A stretch of 64,000 nucleotides of DNA from Stenotrophomonas maltophilia (GTDB lineage: Bacteria > Pseudomonadota > Gammaproteobacteria > Xanthomonadales > Xanthomonadaceae). The stretch covers positions 4,048,001-4,112,000 of the forward strand of contig NZ_LT906480.1 of NCBI RefSeq assembly GCF_900186865.1. Direction: 5' to 3'. The translations under genes and the position numbers were made by a program. Positions 38,205 to 49,388 of the stretch are shown here, in pieces. The notes under the pieces were generated by a model. It was given only the letters and a program-made list of their open reading frames with translations, searched no databases and was not told the origin of the DNA. Position 1 is the first letter of the stretch. Each line of letters opens with the position of its first letter.

Positions 38205-38227
38205 TGCCGGCCAGCGGCCGGCACTAC
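38205..38227 (-). repeat. SMAG-type palindromic repeat (single)
   Basis: TGCCGGCCAGCGGCCGGCACTAC with the GTAG on the minus strand, 12 nt after the DUF488 gene. Confidence 0.88.
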
Positions 38228-38265
38228 CCGTGGATGACCGCGTGAGTACACCGCCCACGCAAAAT

Positions 38266-38769
38266 TCAATTGCAGGCCTTGCCTTCCATCTGCAGCTGCG
38301 CGGCGAACATCGTCACCTGCGGAATCTGGCCGGCAGCGGCCTGCTTCTTCGCTTCCTCCAGATAGATGCGCGACTGGCCCTGACCGTCCAGCTCGACCTT
38401 GTTGGTCGACGGCAGGCGCCACACGCGCACCACCGCCTGCTGTGCCGGGCATGCTGCGCTGGGCACGCGGATCACATCATTGAGCTTCCAGCCCTTGTCG
38501 GCACTTGGCTGCGCCTTGGCGTAGTCGACGAAGCGCGCGCGCGGCTGGCACTGCTCACTGGTACGCACCGCAGAGAAGCGGTACGGCTCGGCCGCCTGCC
38601 CGGTGAAGGCGCCTTCCAGGCGCGCACAGGCCTCGGGGATCTGCCGCAGCGTATGCACCGCGCCTACCGCCTGCGGAGCACCCACGGCGCGCTGTAGCTC
38701 CGGGGTTTCCGCGGCGAGTGCCGGTACAGCCGGGACCAGGGCGGCAAGCATCAACAGGGACAGGCGCAT
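38266..38769 (-). CDS. Secreted protein of unknown function
   Basis: I do not recognise this 167-residue protein. It has a signal peptide ([19 protein letters not shown]), four cysteines in the mature part and no membrane segment, so a periplasmic or outer location is likely. AGGAGATCTCCC precedes ATG 38769. It is convergent with the DUF488 gene and divergent from hppA. Confidence 0.6.
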   Translation of the reverse strand: MRLSLLMLAALVPAVPALAAETPELQRAVGAPQAVGAVHTLRQIPEACARLEGAFTGQAAEPYRFSAVRTSEQCQPRARFVDYAKAQPSADKGWKLNDVIRVPSAACPAQQAVVRVWRLPSTNKVELDGQGQSRIYLEEAKKQAAAGQIPQVTMFAAQLQMEGKACN

Positions 38770-39077
38770 GGGAGATCTCCTACAGGACTGAGCGCAGGCT
38801 TGCAGAGCTTGGCTTAACGGGGTGCAAAGGCCTGTGGCTCTCGAATCATGCCCCTAGCCCGGCGCCATGCGGCACGACTCGCAGGAGCCAGTCGAGCACG
38901 GCTCGACTCTACAGTGCGCGGCACGCATACTGCGGGCACCAGGGAATGCTGAACACCGCCATACGTCGGACGACCGCCAAGGTCGGTACGGGTTGGTTCC
39001 AGGCTGCAGCCCGTCGTCCCCCTCGTGGTGCCGTTCATCGCCACTGGATGCCTACATCCATTCTGCGGAGGGGTCTA
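38770..39077. other. 308-bp gap upstream of hppA
   Basis: No gene is visible. It holds a SMAG-type unit at 38889-38912 and, just before hppA, the ribosome site GGAGGGG (39068-39074). The hppA promoter and any regulatory site must lie here, but I see no convincing -35/-10 pair. Confidence 0.6.
38889..38912 (-). repeat. SMAG-type palindromic repeat variant
   Basis: CAGTCGAGC ACG GCTCGACTCTAC; GTAG lies on the minus strand and the stem is GTCGAGC/GCTCGAC. Confidence 0.75.
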
Positions 39078-41101
<2,024 letters not shown>

Positions 41102-41105
<4 letters not shown>

Positions 41106-41126
41106 ATCCACGCCATGCGTGGATGA
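41102..41126 (+). repeat. GTAG + ATCCACG palindrome supplying the hppA stop codon
   Basis: The first four bases GTAG contain the TAG stop of hppA (41103-41105). The rest is ATCCACGCCATGCGTGGAT, then GA. Confidence 0.9.
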
Positions 41127-41136
41127 CGGCCTCGAT

Positions 41137-41174
41137 GGGGTCAGAGCCCTTTCCCAGGAAAGGGATCCGACCCC
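41137..41174. repeat. GGGGTCAGA palindrome family P2, copy 3
   Basis: GGGGTCAGAGCCCTTTCC and GGAAAGGGATCCGACCCC around CA, between the convergent hppA and tonB genes. Confidence 0.88.
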
Positions 41175-41182
41175 ACCGTCAA

Positions 41183-41902
41183 TCACCGCCCGCGCAGGAA
41201 AAACGACACCGGCACCATCACGTCCACCGGGTCGCCGGCCACTTCGGCCGGCGGCGCCGGTACCGGGCTGGCGCGCTGCACGGTGTCCAGCGTCTCCTGG
41301 TCAAGCAGCGCGAAGCCACTGCTGCGGCCCAGCTTCAACCCCGAGACCGCGCCATCGCGTGCCACGGCAAAGCGCACGTAGACCACGCCCTGCTGGCGCA
41401 GCCGCTCGGCCTGGCGCGGATAGCGGCGATGCTTCTGCAGGTGCCCCAGCAGGCGACCTTCCCAGCTTGCCTCGGCGCGACTGCGCTCACCCGCCGTGGT
41501 CTGCGGTGCGGTGTAGCGCGCGGCGGCGTCAGCGGCCACCTGCGGCGGTGCGCTGGTCTGCGCGACATTGGCGTCGGCGACATCCGGCGAGGGCGTCGGC
41601 TCTGGTGTACGCGGCGGTGGCAGGTCACCCTGCGGCTGCACCGGCGCCTCCGGTTGCTCGCGCAGGGCCGGCTTCGGCGCCCGCCGCTGCTGTTGCTGCT
41701 GCAGTGGACCGGTGGCGACCTCGCGCGGCGGCACCGGCGGTGCCTGCGCCATCGGTGCCAGTTCCAGCATCAGCGCGGCGGGCGGCGCCGTCGCAGCCAG
41801 TACCGGTGCGCGCGTCGCCCACCAGCAGGCCGCGCCGATCAGCAGCGCGTGCACCAGCAGCACGATCGCCAGGCTGGTCGCCCAGCGCCGCAATCCGCTC
41901 AT
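41183..41902 (-). CDS. tonB: Energy transducer TonB
   Basis: TonB couples the inner-membrane proton gradient to outer-membrane receptors. The 239-residue protein has one N-terminal membrane segment (WATSLAIVLLVHALLIGAACWWA), a Pro/Gln-rich periplasmic linker and the C-terminal TonB fold (LLGHLQKHRRYPRQAERLRQQGVVYVRFAVARDGAVSGLKL...FLRGR). It is the last gene of a hemO-DUF454-exbB-exbD-tonB cluster and overlaps exbD by 4 nt. Confidence 0.94.
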   Translation of the reverse strand: MSGLRRWATSLAIVLLVHALLIGAACWWATRAPVLAATAPPAALMLELAPMAQAPPVPPREVATGPLQQQQQRRAPKPALREQPEAPVQPQGDLPPPRTPEPTPSPDVADANVAQTSAPPQVAADAAARYTAPQTTAGERSRAEASWEGRLLGHLQKHRRYPRQAERLRQQGVVYVRFAVARDGAVSGLKLGRSSGFALLDQETLDTVQRASPVPAPPAEVAGDPVDVMVPVSFFLRGR

Positions 41903-42324
41903 CGCGCGCCCTGCTCAACGCCGACCAGCGCCACCTTCAGGTAACCGGCCGCACGCAGCGCGTCCAGCGTCGCCATCAGTTCACCGTAAGGCACGCGGGT
42001 ATCGGCACGCAGGAAGATGCGCTGCGCGGTGTCGCCGTGGGTGGCCGCCTGCAATGCAGCGGCCAGCCCGTCACGCGCCACCGCCTGCTCGCCCACGCGC
42101 AGCGACAGATCGGCCTGCACGGTCACATACACCGGCGCCTGTTCGGGCGGCGTGGCACTGGCGCTGCTGGCCGGCAGCTGCACCGGCACTGATACGGTGG
42201 CCAGCGGTGCGGCTACCATGAAGATGATCAGCAGCACCAGCATTACGTCGATGAAGGGCGTGACGTTGATCTCGTGTGCTTCTTCCGGTGCGTCGTCGCG
42301 GTCGGACGCGGTCCTGATCGCCAT
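41899..42324 (-). CDS. exbD: Biopolymer transport protein ExbD
   Basis: ExbD, with ExbB, forms the proton channel that energises TonB. The 141-residue protein has one membrane segment with the key aspartate (INVTPFIDVMLVLLIIFMVAAPL) and a periplasmic domain. It overlaps tonB and lies 9 nt after exbB. Confidence 0.94.
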   Translation of the reverse strand: MAIRTASDRDDAPEEAHEINVTPFIDVMLVLLIIFMVAAPLATVSVPVQLPASSASATPPEQAPVYVTVQADLSLRVGEQAVARDGLAAALQAATHGDTAQRIFLRADTRVPYGELMATLDALRAAGYLKVALVGVEQGAR

Positions 42325-42333
42325 CGTCGCGCC

Positions 42334-43077
42334 TCAGTGCACCGCGCGCAGCGGTGCCGCTGCGGTACGCGGCACGGCACGATCAAGATCGCGCGAGACC
42401 AGCTGCTGCACGGCCGCCGACAGATCGCCGAGCAGGCCCCGCAGGCCGGCCAGCACGCGGCTGAAATGGTTGTAGACCAGTACCGCGGGAATCGCCGCGA
42501 CCAGGCCGAGTGCGGTCGCCAGCAGGGCCTCGGCGATGCCGGGCGCAACCACCGCCAGGTTGGTGGTGTTGCTGTGTGCGATGCCGATGAAACTGTTCAT
42601 GATGCCCCACACCGTGCCGAACAGGCCGACGAAGGGCGCCACCGCGCCGATGCTGGCGAGCACACCGATGCCGCGCCGCTGCACGCGCGCGGTCTCCAGC
42701 TCGATGCGGTCCAGGCGCGAGGCGATGCGCTCCTTGATGCCGTCGCGACTATCCAGATCCTGCGACAGACGCAGTTCGATGCGGGCGGCGTCCAGCATCG
42801 CCAGCGCGATGCCCTGCTGCAGACTTGCCTCTTCGCTCTGCGGCGGCAGCTGTGCGGACTGCAGCAACAGCGCGCGCGCCGCGCGCAGCTGCCGGGCCTG
42901 GCGGGCCAGCTCCCAGCCCTTGGCCAGCAGCACGGTCCAGGTGGCCAGCGACGCCAGTGCCAGCGCGATCATCACGGCCTTCACCACCACGTCGGCGGCC
43001 AGGTACATGCCCCATGGGGTCAATGCGGGGGCGGCCACGGGGGCCAGGTCAGCAGGCAGCATCGTCTCGGTTTCCAT
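42334..43077 (-). CDS. exbB: MotA/TolQ/ExbB proton channel protein
   Basis: ExbB is the multi-spanning partner of ExbD. The 247-residue protein has the family core GIGVLASIGAVAPFVGLFGTVWGIMNSF and APGIAEALLATALGLVAAIPAVLVYNHF. The start is uncertain: ATG 43077 (used) overlaps the DUF454 gene by 29 nt; ATG 43062 or 43122 are alternatives, and no clear ribosome site separates them. Confidence 0.9.
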   Translation of the reverse strand: METETMLPADLAPVAAPALTPWGMYLAADVVVKAVMIALALASLATWTVLLAKGWELARQARQLRAARALLLQSAQLPPQSEEASLQQGIALAMLDAARIELRLSQDLDSRDGIKERIASRLDRIELETARVQRRGIGVLASIGAVAPFVGLFGTVWGIMNSFIGIAHSNTTNLAVVAPGIAEALLATALGLVAAIPAVLVYNHFSRVLAGLRGLLGDLSAAVQQLVSRDLDRAVPRTAAAPLRAVH

Positions 43078-43516
43078 CAGCATCAGGGGTCGCTGCGCGA
43101 CGACGGGCCGCGCGCGGATCATTGGCGTCGTCCACTTCCACGACCGGATGGGACTCCAGCCGGGGGGCCGGTCGGCTCAGCACGTAGCCGGCGCTGACCG
43201 CGAAGAACAGGGCCACGCCCAACAGCAGGCGCCAGGACGGGTGCGCGCCCCAGCAGAACAGGGCAAAGCCCAGCGCCATGCCGGCACTGGCGAACACCTT
43301 GCCCTTGCGCGATACCGCGCCCTGCTCGCGCCACAACCGCAGCGACGGGCCGTAGCGCGGATGCGCCAACAGGCGCTGCTCGAACTTCGGCGAGCTGCGC
43401 GCGAAGCAGCCCACGGCCAGGATCAGGAAGATGGTGGTCGGCATCACCGGCAGCAACGCGCCGATCACCCCGAGCCCGACCATCAGCCAGCCCAGCGCGA
43501 ACCAGAGCCAGCGCAT
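43049..43516 (-). CDS. DUF454 (YbaN-like) membrane protein
   Basis: A 155-residue inner-membrane protein with about three membrane segments (LWFALGWLMVGLGVIGALLPVMPTTIFLILAVGCFARSSPKFE) matching DUF454/YbaN. Its function is unknown; in several bacteria it accompanies heme or iron genes. ATG 43516 starts the family N-terminus MRWLWFALG. The 3' end overlaps exbB. Confidence 0.85.
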   Translation of the reverse strand: MRWLWFALGWLMVGLGVIGALLPVMPTTIFLILAVGCFARSSPKFEQRLLAHPRYGPSLRLWREQGAVSRKGKVFASAGMALGFALFCWGAHPSWRLLLGVALFFAVSAGYVLSRPAPRLESHPVVEVDDANDPRAARRRAATPDADGNRDDAAC

Positions 43517-43547
43517 CAGCGCTGCACCTGTGGGCGCGCGCCGTGCA

Positions 43548-44135
43548 TCAGGCGAATTCCACTTCGACGTGGCCGTGCACGCTGCGGAACGCGGCGTCGG
43601 CCGCATCGATTACCTGCTGCTCCTGCTCGGCACTCAGCGGTACCGCGTCCAGCGCCGCGGTGAACTCACGCCAGTGGCGCGCCGCGCCATCCGGATGCGC
43701 GGCCAGGTGGCGGGCGCCAAAATCACGGTCCAGGCCGAGCTTGGCAGCCATCTTGTACAGAATGGTGCCGCCCAGGTTGGAGCCTTCAGCCACGTACAGC
43801 CACCCCAACGCGGCGGGCAGTTCCAGATCGGACGGCAACGCCGCGATGTCAGCCCCCGGCAGGGTCTGCTCCAGGTCCTGCAGGTCGCGCGCGACCTGGG
43901 TCAGGCGGCGGCGCTCGCCCAGGTCCGGCAGCAGTGCGTCCAGCGCAGGGTTGGCATACAGCGCATCGATGCTGCGGTGGAAGCGATACTGCACGCGCAG
44001 GAAACGGGCGAAATTGCTGCGGTCGGCGAAGATGTCGCCGGCCATGATGCGCTTGTCCAGGGCACCGTGGCTGTCGCGGGTGGCGGCCTTGAGCCGCAGG
44101 CTGCGGCTTTCTTCAGGGGCGATGTGTGCGTTCAT
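43548..44135 (-). CDS. hemO: Biliverdin-producing heme oxygenase
   Basis: Heme oxygenase opens the porphyrin ring to give biliverdin, CO and iron, so imported heme can serve as an iron source. The 195-residue protein has the proximal His23 in RDSHGALDKR and the distal-helix GSNLGGTILYK. ATG 44135 gives the family N-terminus. The gene heads a minus-strand cluster with DUF454, exbB, exbD and tonB. The convergent and adjacent genes further suggest an iron/heme locus. Confidence 0.92.
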   Translation of the reverse strand: MNAHIAPEESRSLRLKAATRDSHGALDKRIMAGDIFADRSNFARFLRVQYRFHRSIDALYANPALDALLPDLGERRRLTQVARDLQDLEQTLPGADIAALPSDLELPAALGWLYVAEGSNLGGTILYKMAAKLGLDRDFGARHLAAHPDGAARHWREFTAALDAVPLSAEQEQQVIDAADAAFRSVHGHVEVEFA

Positions 44136-44163
44136 GGGGGAATGCCAAGGGGGTCGTCGTGCT

Positions 44164-44202
44164 GTAGACGTCTGCCACGGGGCTTTCCCCAAGGCCGTCT
44201 AC
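44164..44202. promoter_or_regulatory. Inverted repeat between hemO and the DUF2789 gene
   Basis: GTAGACG (44164-44170) and CGTCTAC (44196-44202) are 25 nt apart in the 107-bp divergent gap, around an inner GGGGCTTTCCCC-like hairpin. It may be a regulator site or a repeat; no Fur-box match is seen. Confidence 0.35.
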
Positions 44203-44242
44203 ACCGATAATGGGCCATCCCCTTGTCCATCCGGAACCGACG

Positions 44243-44500
44243 ATGATCACCACCGAACCGCGCATGACCAACCTGTTCCTGCAACTGGGCCTGGATGCCA
44301 GCGCAGAGGGCATCGCCCGCTTCATCCGCGAACACCAGCTGGCCACCGATGTCGAAGTGGTCGAGGCGCCCTACTGGAACGATGCCCAACGCCAGTTCCT
44401 GTCTGAATCGCTGCAGGCCGATGCGGCATGGAGCACGGTGGTGGATGAGCTGAACGAGTCGCTGCACGAAGATGCGGTAAAGGCTTCGAGCGGGCTGTAA
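44243..44500 (+). CDS. DUF2789 family protein
   Basis: An 85-residue protein matching DUF2789 (TNLFLQLGLDASAEGIARFIREHQLATD; NDAQRQFLSESLQADAAW). Small soluble protein of unknown function, widespread in Pseudomonas and Xanthomonas relatives. ATG 44243 gives a start near the family consensus. It is divergent from hemO and convergent with the receptor gene. Confidence 0.8.
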   Translation: MITTEPRMTNLFLQLGLDASAEGIARFIREHQLATDVEVVEAPYWNDAQRQFLSESLQADAAWSTVVDELNESLHEDAVKASSGL

Positions 44501-44503
44501 ATA

Positions 44504-44526
44504 GACGCCGGGCATGGCCCGGCGCT
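44504..44526. repeat. SMAG-like hairpin after the DUF2789 gene
   Basis: GACGCCGGGCATGGCCCGGCGCT, 3 nt after the stop. A degenerate gACCAAGGTC palindrome follows near 44552. Confidence 0.75.
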
Positions 44527-44592
44527 GTCGATTGCACGGCGGAAGCGGTGCGGACCAAGGTCCGCGCCCACCGAGGGCGGTTGGGGCTCGCT

Positions 44593-44631
44593 GGGGTCAG
44601 AGCCCTTTCCGCAGGAAAGGGATCCGACCCC
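44593..44631. repeat. GGGGTCAGA palindrome family P2, copy 4
   Basis: GGGGTCAGAGCCCTTTCC and GGAAAGGGATCCGACCCC around GCA, between the convergent DUF2789 and TonB-receptor genes. Confidence 0.88.
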
Positions 44632-44650
44632 ACCACTCATCCGCGACCGA

Positions 44651-47569
44651 TCAGTACTTCCAGGTCAACGCCAGTCGCGCGGTGCGGCCCGGGGCTGGCA
44701 TCACGCCCAGGGCCAGCGGGTCCAGGTAGTAGCGGTCGGTCAGGTTGTCCACGCCGGCTTCCACCGACAGCTGGTCGTTGAAGCTCCAGCTGGCGAACAG
44801 ATCCACCAGCGTGGTTGGCCGGTACAGCTGCTGGATCGCCGACAGGCCCACGTTCCAGTCCTTGTCCAGCTTGCTGATCGGGCCGGCGTTGTGGACCACG
44901 CGGGTGCCGAAGGTCAGGCGCTCGTCGAACAGGCGCGAGCCCAGGGTCAGGTTGACCATGTAGCGCGGTGGGTTCTGGGTATTGGTGTACGAGCCCTCGA
45001 AGCCGCCGTCCACGCAGTCGGGCGTGTTGGCCAGCTCGCCGTTCCTGCGCTGCGCCCCATAGGCACGGCGCTCGGCGGCGATATCCGGCGCGCAGGTCTT
45101 GGCCTTGAAGTAGTAGTGCGCGGACAGATCGGCAAACACCTTGCCGCTGTCATAGCTGGACTGGAACTCCATGCCGGAGACCCTGAACTGGTCGACGTTG
45201 CGGATCAGGCCCGCCGACAGCGTGCGGTAGTCACGGGTGATCAGGTCGTCGATGCGGGTATCGAAGTACGCCAGCTTCAGCGCCAGGCGGTCGCCGGCGG
45301 TGAACAGGTCATAGCGGAGGGTGCTGGCGCCGATTTCCCAGCTGCGCGCACGCTCCGGCTTCAGCTCGCCCACCGGCTTGGCCGCGGTGAACAGGCCCAG
45401 CGTGGTCTCGAACAGGCTCGGCAGCTTGGTGCCTTCGGCGTACTTCACGTAGACCATGGTGTCTTCGCTGAAGCGGTAGGCCACGCTGGCGGTCGGCGAG
45501 AACGCGGTGTCACGACGGCGGATCGGCTGCGACCAGGTCCAGCTGACCGGCACTTCCAGGTCCTGCGCCTTGCCGGCGTCGTAGAAGTTCCAGCCACCGA
45601 TGTCGCGCACCGTGCCCTTCTTGTACGGTGAGGCCAGCAGCGATTCCCGGGTGAAGTTGCCGTTGGCGTCCGGATACCAGTTCAGCAGCGCGATGCGCTT
45701 GGCCCGCCACGACGGCAGCGCCGGGTTGCCATTGAGCAGTTCGGTGTAGCGGTACTGGCCCTGCACCTCGTAGGCATCGGGCGAGGCCAGGCGGTTGCGG
45801 TCGTGCACGCCCACGCGGTTCCAGCGGCCGCCGGCCAGCAGTTCCCAGTGCTCATCGGGCTGCCACTTCAGCGAGGCCACGGCGCTGTATTCCTTGCGCT
45901 CGGCGTTGCGCAGGAAACGGTTGTTGACCAGATCGTCGTGCATGACCGGGCCCGAGCTGCCCGGTGCGATGTCTTCGTCACTGTAGGACAGGCCGTAGTC
46001 GAGGGTGAACGCACCGGCGCGGGTATCGAACTTCGAGGTGTTGCTGGCATCCAGGCCGAAGCGCTTCTGCCGCAGCGGATTGCGGTAGGCATCCTTGTAG
46101 CCGGGGTCGCCACTGAAGCTGGGCGCGTCGTACCACTCGGTACGACGATCGAAATACCACGGGGTGATGCCGGTCAGGCTGTTGTACATCACGCTGTCGG
46201 TGTCGGTGTACGCGGCATTGACGCGCAGGTCGACCAGCTCGCTGTCCGGGTTGAAGCGATAGCGCAGGGTGTAGCTGTCCATGTCGACGTGGCCCGGATC
46301 CCATTGCGGAATGCGGTCGCGATCGACGCGGATGATCTGCGAGGCCATGATCTCGCCGGCGGTGCCTTCGTAGCGGCGGTAGCCCGCCTCCAGGGTCTGT
46401 GCATCGTCGATACGCCAGGTGCCCTTGAGCAGCGCCGACTTCGAGCGGGCCGAGGTATTGAAGACCTCGGTACGCGGCGGATTCAGCGGTGCCAGCGTGC
46501 GCCGGGTCTGTGGGAAATCATCGTAGCCGTGCTTGCCGGAGAAGTAGTTGCCATTGTCGCGGTAGGCGTAGGCGGCGACCAGATCGAAGCGATCCCAGTG
46601 TCCCGCAGCGGCCACGTTGAAGAACTGACTGCCGGTGGCGCTGCGATCGTTGCGCGGCGCGGCACTGTAGGAAGGCAGGTTGTTGGCGCTGTTGTTGGCC
46701 AGGCCGCCACGCACGCGCACGCCGAAGTCGCGCTCTTCGCGCAGCACGTCGCCGATCTTCAGCGTCTCCATCTCGACCACGCCGCCGATGCCGCCAGAGG
46801 CGTTGGCCTGCAGGCTCGGGCCCTTGGTGATGGTCAGGCTGGAGATCAGGTCCGGGTCGAGGTAGGTACGCTGCGATTGACCGGCGTAGCCGCGGTAGGT
46901 ATCGATGCTGGACTGGCCACCGTCGATGATCACCGGCACGCGGCCCTGGCCCTGGATGCCGCGGATGTTGACGTCGAAACCATTGCCGACGCGTGGGTCA
47001 CCGGCAGTGACGCCGACCACGCCCTTGACGATGTCGCCGTTGGACGTACCGCGGAAACGCTCCAGGTGCGTGCGGTTGAGCGTGGTGGTGGAACCGACGC
47101 TGCGATAGCTGTCGAGCAGGCGCGCCTCGTCGCTGGTCGCGCCACTGTCGACGCGGTCGCCGGCCACGCTGAGCGTGTCGGTGACGATCACGCCGCTGTC
47201 GGCCTGCGCCGGCGTCGCCGCTTCCAGCGCGACTGCATCTGCGCTGACCCGGCGCACCGCCAGGCCACTGCCCTGCAGCAGCAGCTGCAGCGCCTCGTTG
47301 GCCGGAAGGCTGCCATTGACCGCACGCGAGCTCACCCCATGGGCCAGGATGGCCGGATACACGACCTGCACGCCGGACTGGCGCATGTAGCTGCGCAGCG
47401 CCTCGTCCAGGGGCTGCGCCGGAATGTCGAAGCGCTGTACGGCGGCGTGATCGCCACGGGCGTTCTGTGCCAGCACGGATGGCGTGGCACTGGCCAGGCC
47501 GGCAGCCAGCAATGCAATGCACAGGCGGGACGGGCGCGGCGCGCGGCCCGGACGGTGGGAGTCGAACAT
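44651..47569 (-). CDS. TonB-dependent receptor with STN signalling domain (probable heme/siderophore receptor)
   Basis: A 972-residue outer-membrane receptor. The signal peptide (ALLAAGLASATPSVLA) is followed by an STN domain (FDIPAQPLDEALRSYMRQSGVQVVYPA...), a plug (DVNIRGIQGQGRVPVIIDGGQ; GGIGGVVEMETL) and a beta-barrel ending in TWKY. STN domains pass ligand binding to a FecR-type anti-sigma factor, which is encoded just upstream. The adjacent hemO and exbBD-tonB genes suggest heme or an iron complex as ligand. ATG 47569 is chosen over the open upstream frame because it gives the signal peptide. Confidence 0.9.
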   Translation of the reverse strand: MFDSHRPGRAPRPSRLCIALLAAGLASATPSVLAQNARGDHAAVQRFDIPAQPLDEALRSYMRQSGVQVVYPAILAHGVSSRAVNGSLPANEALQLLLQGSGLAVRRVSADAVALEAATPAQADSGVIVTDTLSVAGDRVDSGATSDEARLLDSYRSVGSTTTLNRTHLERFRGTSNGDIVKGVVGVTAGDPRVGNGFDVNIRGIQGQGRVPVIIDGGQSSIDTYRGYAGQSQRTYLDPDLISSLTITKGPSLQANASGGIGGVVEMETLKIGDVLREERDFGVRVRGGLANNSANNLPSYSAAPRNDRSATGSQFFNVAAAGHWDRFDLVAAYAYRDNGNYFSGKHGYDDFPQTRRTLAPLNPPRTEVFNTSARSKSALLKGTWRIDDAQTLEAGYRRYEGTAGEIMASQIIRVDRDRIPQWDPGHVDMDSYTLRYRFNPDSELVDLRVNAAYTDTDSVMYNSLTGITPWYFDRRTEWYDAPSFSGDPGYKDAYRNPLRQKRFGLDASNTSKFDTRAGAFTLDYGLSYSDEDIAPGSSGPVMHDDLVNNRFLRNAERKEYSAVASLKWQPDEHWELLAGGRWNRVGVHDRNRLASPDAYEVQGQYRYTELLNGNPALPSWRAKRIALLNWYPDANGNFTRESLLASPYKKGTVRDIGGWNFYDAGKAQDLEVPVSWTWSQPIRRRDTAFSPTASVAYRFSEDTMVYVKYAEGTKLPSLFETTLGLFTAAKPVGELKPERARSWEIGASTLRYDLFTAGDRLALKLAYFDTRIDDLITRDYRTLSAGLIRNVDQFRVSGMEFQSSYDSGKVFADLSAHYYFKAKTCAPDIAAERRAYGAQRRNGELANTPDCVDGGFEGSYTNTQNPPRYMVNLTLGSRLFDERLTFGTRVVHNAGPISKLDKDWNVGLSAIQQLYRPTTLVDLFASWSFNDQLSVEAGVDNLTDRYYLDPLALGVMPAPGRTARLALTWKY

Positions 47570-47717
47570 GGGGAACCTGTCAGGTAATCGGTGCCGCAGG
47601 CGCGGCGTCATCCGCAACACAGGCGGACACGGCGACGTACTGGCGGCGGCGGGTACGTTCGCGGGGTAAGACGGTTGGGTGCGCGGCAACCCCAAGGGCG
47701 ATTTGCGGTCGCGGTGG

Positions 47718-47805
47718 GTGCCGACCGTTGGCCGGCTGGTTGCAGCGGTGGGGGCCGACCGTTGGTCGGCACAGGGGCGATCATCCACGCATGGCGTGGA
47801 TCTAC
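47718..47805. repeat. Repeat cluster in the receptor-fecR gap
   Basis: Two short palindromic motifs (near 47718-47770, with GACCGTTGG/CCAACGGTC-like centres) precede an inverted ATCCACG palindrome at 47781-47805. The last bases contain, on the minus strand, the TAG stop of fecR. Confidence 0.8.
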
Positions 47806-48761
47806 TGATGGATGATGGCGACGCCGAGCGGCAGGCGGGTGACCTGCAGACCTGCTGTTGCCGCCAGTGCATCCAGCGCCTGTTCCGGGCGGTCGATGCG
47901 CAACGCCGCGCTCACCGCCGGCAAGCGCGACAGATCACCGTGCACGAACGTCGGGCCGGCACGATAGCGCCCCACCCATTGCACGGCGTCGGCGACGCTG
48001 GCCTGCTCCAGCAGCAGCTCGCCCTGGCGCCATGCACCCACGCTGTCGGCCGCCACATCCTGCAGGCGCGTCACGCCGCTGCGCTCGCCATAGACAGCGC
48101 GCTGGCCCGCCTGCAGGTAGGTCCAGCCACCGTCGGCCGGGCTGGCCACACGCACCCTGCCTTGCCCGACCTGGGTTTCCACCCGGTCATCGCCACGCGC
48201 GACGGTGAACGCGGTGGAGATGTCCTCGACCACGCCATTGCCGGCACGCACGCTGAAACGCCGCTGCGCATCCGGGCTGACCTCGAACCAGACGCGCCCG
48301 CGCAGCAGCTCGACCTCGCGTGCGTGCGCATCGAAGCGCACGGCGATCGCGCTGTCCGCATCCAGCACTGCGCGGCTGCCATCGGGCAGCGTTACGTTCT
48401 GCACGACGTGCGTGCTGCGATGGTCGGCCTGCAGCCGCAACCAGGCCTCCGGCCATGCCACCAGCATCGCCAGCACAGCTGCAGCGGCCATCGCCCAGCG
48501 CATTCGATGCGGGCGGCGGCGTTCGGCGGGCCGGGCCTGCGGGCGTGGCCCGACACTGCGCCACAGCGTGCGCTCGTGCTCGAAGGCCCTGCGGTGCCCC
48601 GGCTCTGCCAACCAGCGCTCGAACTCGTGCATGCGCCCCTCGCCGATGTCACCCGAGGCCAGCCACGCAATCCAGCCCCGGGCCTGTTCGGCCAGGGCAT
48701 CGTCATTGGCGGCGGGCAGCGTGTTCGGCGGGCTCATCGGCTGGCGGACAGGCGCATTCAA
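47802..48761 (-). CDS. fecR: FecR family anti-sigma factor / sigma regulator
   Basis: FecR spans the inner membrane and relays the receptor signal to the FecI sigma factor. The 319-residue protein has the N-terminal cytoplasmic DUF4880 region (WLASGDIGEGRMHEFERWLAEPGHRRAFE), one membrane segment (about 87-105) and the periplasmic FecR domain (VTLPDGSRAVLDADSAIAVRF). It lies between the sigma and receptor genes. An alternative start is ATG 48737. The stop codon comes from a GTAG repeat. Confidence 0.92.
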   Translation of the reverse strand: MNAPVRQPMSPPNTLPAANDDALAEQARGWIAWLASGDIGEGRMHEFERWLAEPGHRRAFEHERTLWRSVGPRPQARPAERRRPHRMRWAMAAAAVLAMLVAWPEAWLRLQADHRSTHVVQNVTLPDGSRAVLDADSAIAVRFDAHAREVELLRGRVWFEVSPDAQRRFSVRAGNGVVEDISTAFTVARGDDRVETQVGQGRVRVASPADGGWTYLQAGQRAVYGERSGVTRLQDVAADSVGAWRQGELLLEQASVADAVQWVGRYRAGPTFVHGDLSRLPAVSAALRIDRPEQALDALAATAGLQVTRLPLGVAIIHQ

Positions 48762-48840
48762 GCGCGGGCGGGGAACTAGACCGCATCTGCGGTCCAGTGA
48801 TCAAGACGTTTCAGCGAGGGCCAGCCCCAAGCCGGGGCGA

Positions 48841-49341
48841 TCATCGGCCGCTGCGCGCCCAGGCCAGGCGTTGCAACGCGGTGCGCACATGGTTCTCGAC
48901 GGTGGTCACCGACACCCCGAGGCGGCGGGCGATCTCGGCCTGGGTCAGGCCCTGCAGGCGGTTGAGCCGGAAGATGGTGCGGGTCGGCTCCGGCAGGTGT
49001 CCGGCCGCATCCAGCACACGCTGCAGCTCGTCCTGGGCCATGGCCTGTTCCTCGGTCGAGATGACCTCGTCCGCTCCCCACAGGTAGTGGTCGGCCAGCA
49101 GGCGGTTGCGCCGGGTCGATTCGCGGCCGTGGTCGGTGGCCAGGTTGGCGGCCAGCCGGTACAGGTAGGCACGCGGATTGTCGATGGCCTGGCTGTCATC
49201 GACACCACGCGCCTTGAACCACACCGCCTGGATCACGTCCTCGGCGCCGTTGTCGCCCCCCAGGATGCGTTGCACCCGGCGCAGCAGCGCAGGCCGCTCG
49301 CGGATCAGCAGTTCGGTGAGGGAGGCGGCATTGGAGGACAT
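48841..49341 (-). CDS. fecI: ECF sigma factor, FecI-like
   Basis: A 166-residue sigma-70 family factor with region 2 (AEDVIQAVWFKARG...PRAYLYRLAANLATDH) and region 4 (LQGLTQAEIARRLGVSVTTVENHVRTAL) but no extra domains. With fecR and the STN receptor it forms the three-part cell-surface signalling system. A Fur-box-like site lies upstream, so iron limitation likely starts it. Confidence 0.92.
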   Translation of the reverse strand: MSSNAASLTELLIRERPALLRRVQRILGGDNGAEDVIQAVWFKARGVDDSQAIDNPRAYLYRLAANLATDHGRESTRRNRLLADHYLWGADEVISTEEQAMAQDELQRVLDAAGHLPEPTRTIFRLNRLQGLTQAEIARRLGVSVTTVENHVRTALQRLAWARSGR

Positions 49342-49388
49342 GCGCGGAACCGGGACGACAGACGGAAGGCGCCGCGCATGCTACTCCG

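Noticed and set aside
44136..44242. Fur box upstream of hemO
   Set aside because: The inverted GTAGACG repeat there does not match the Fur consensus.
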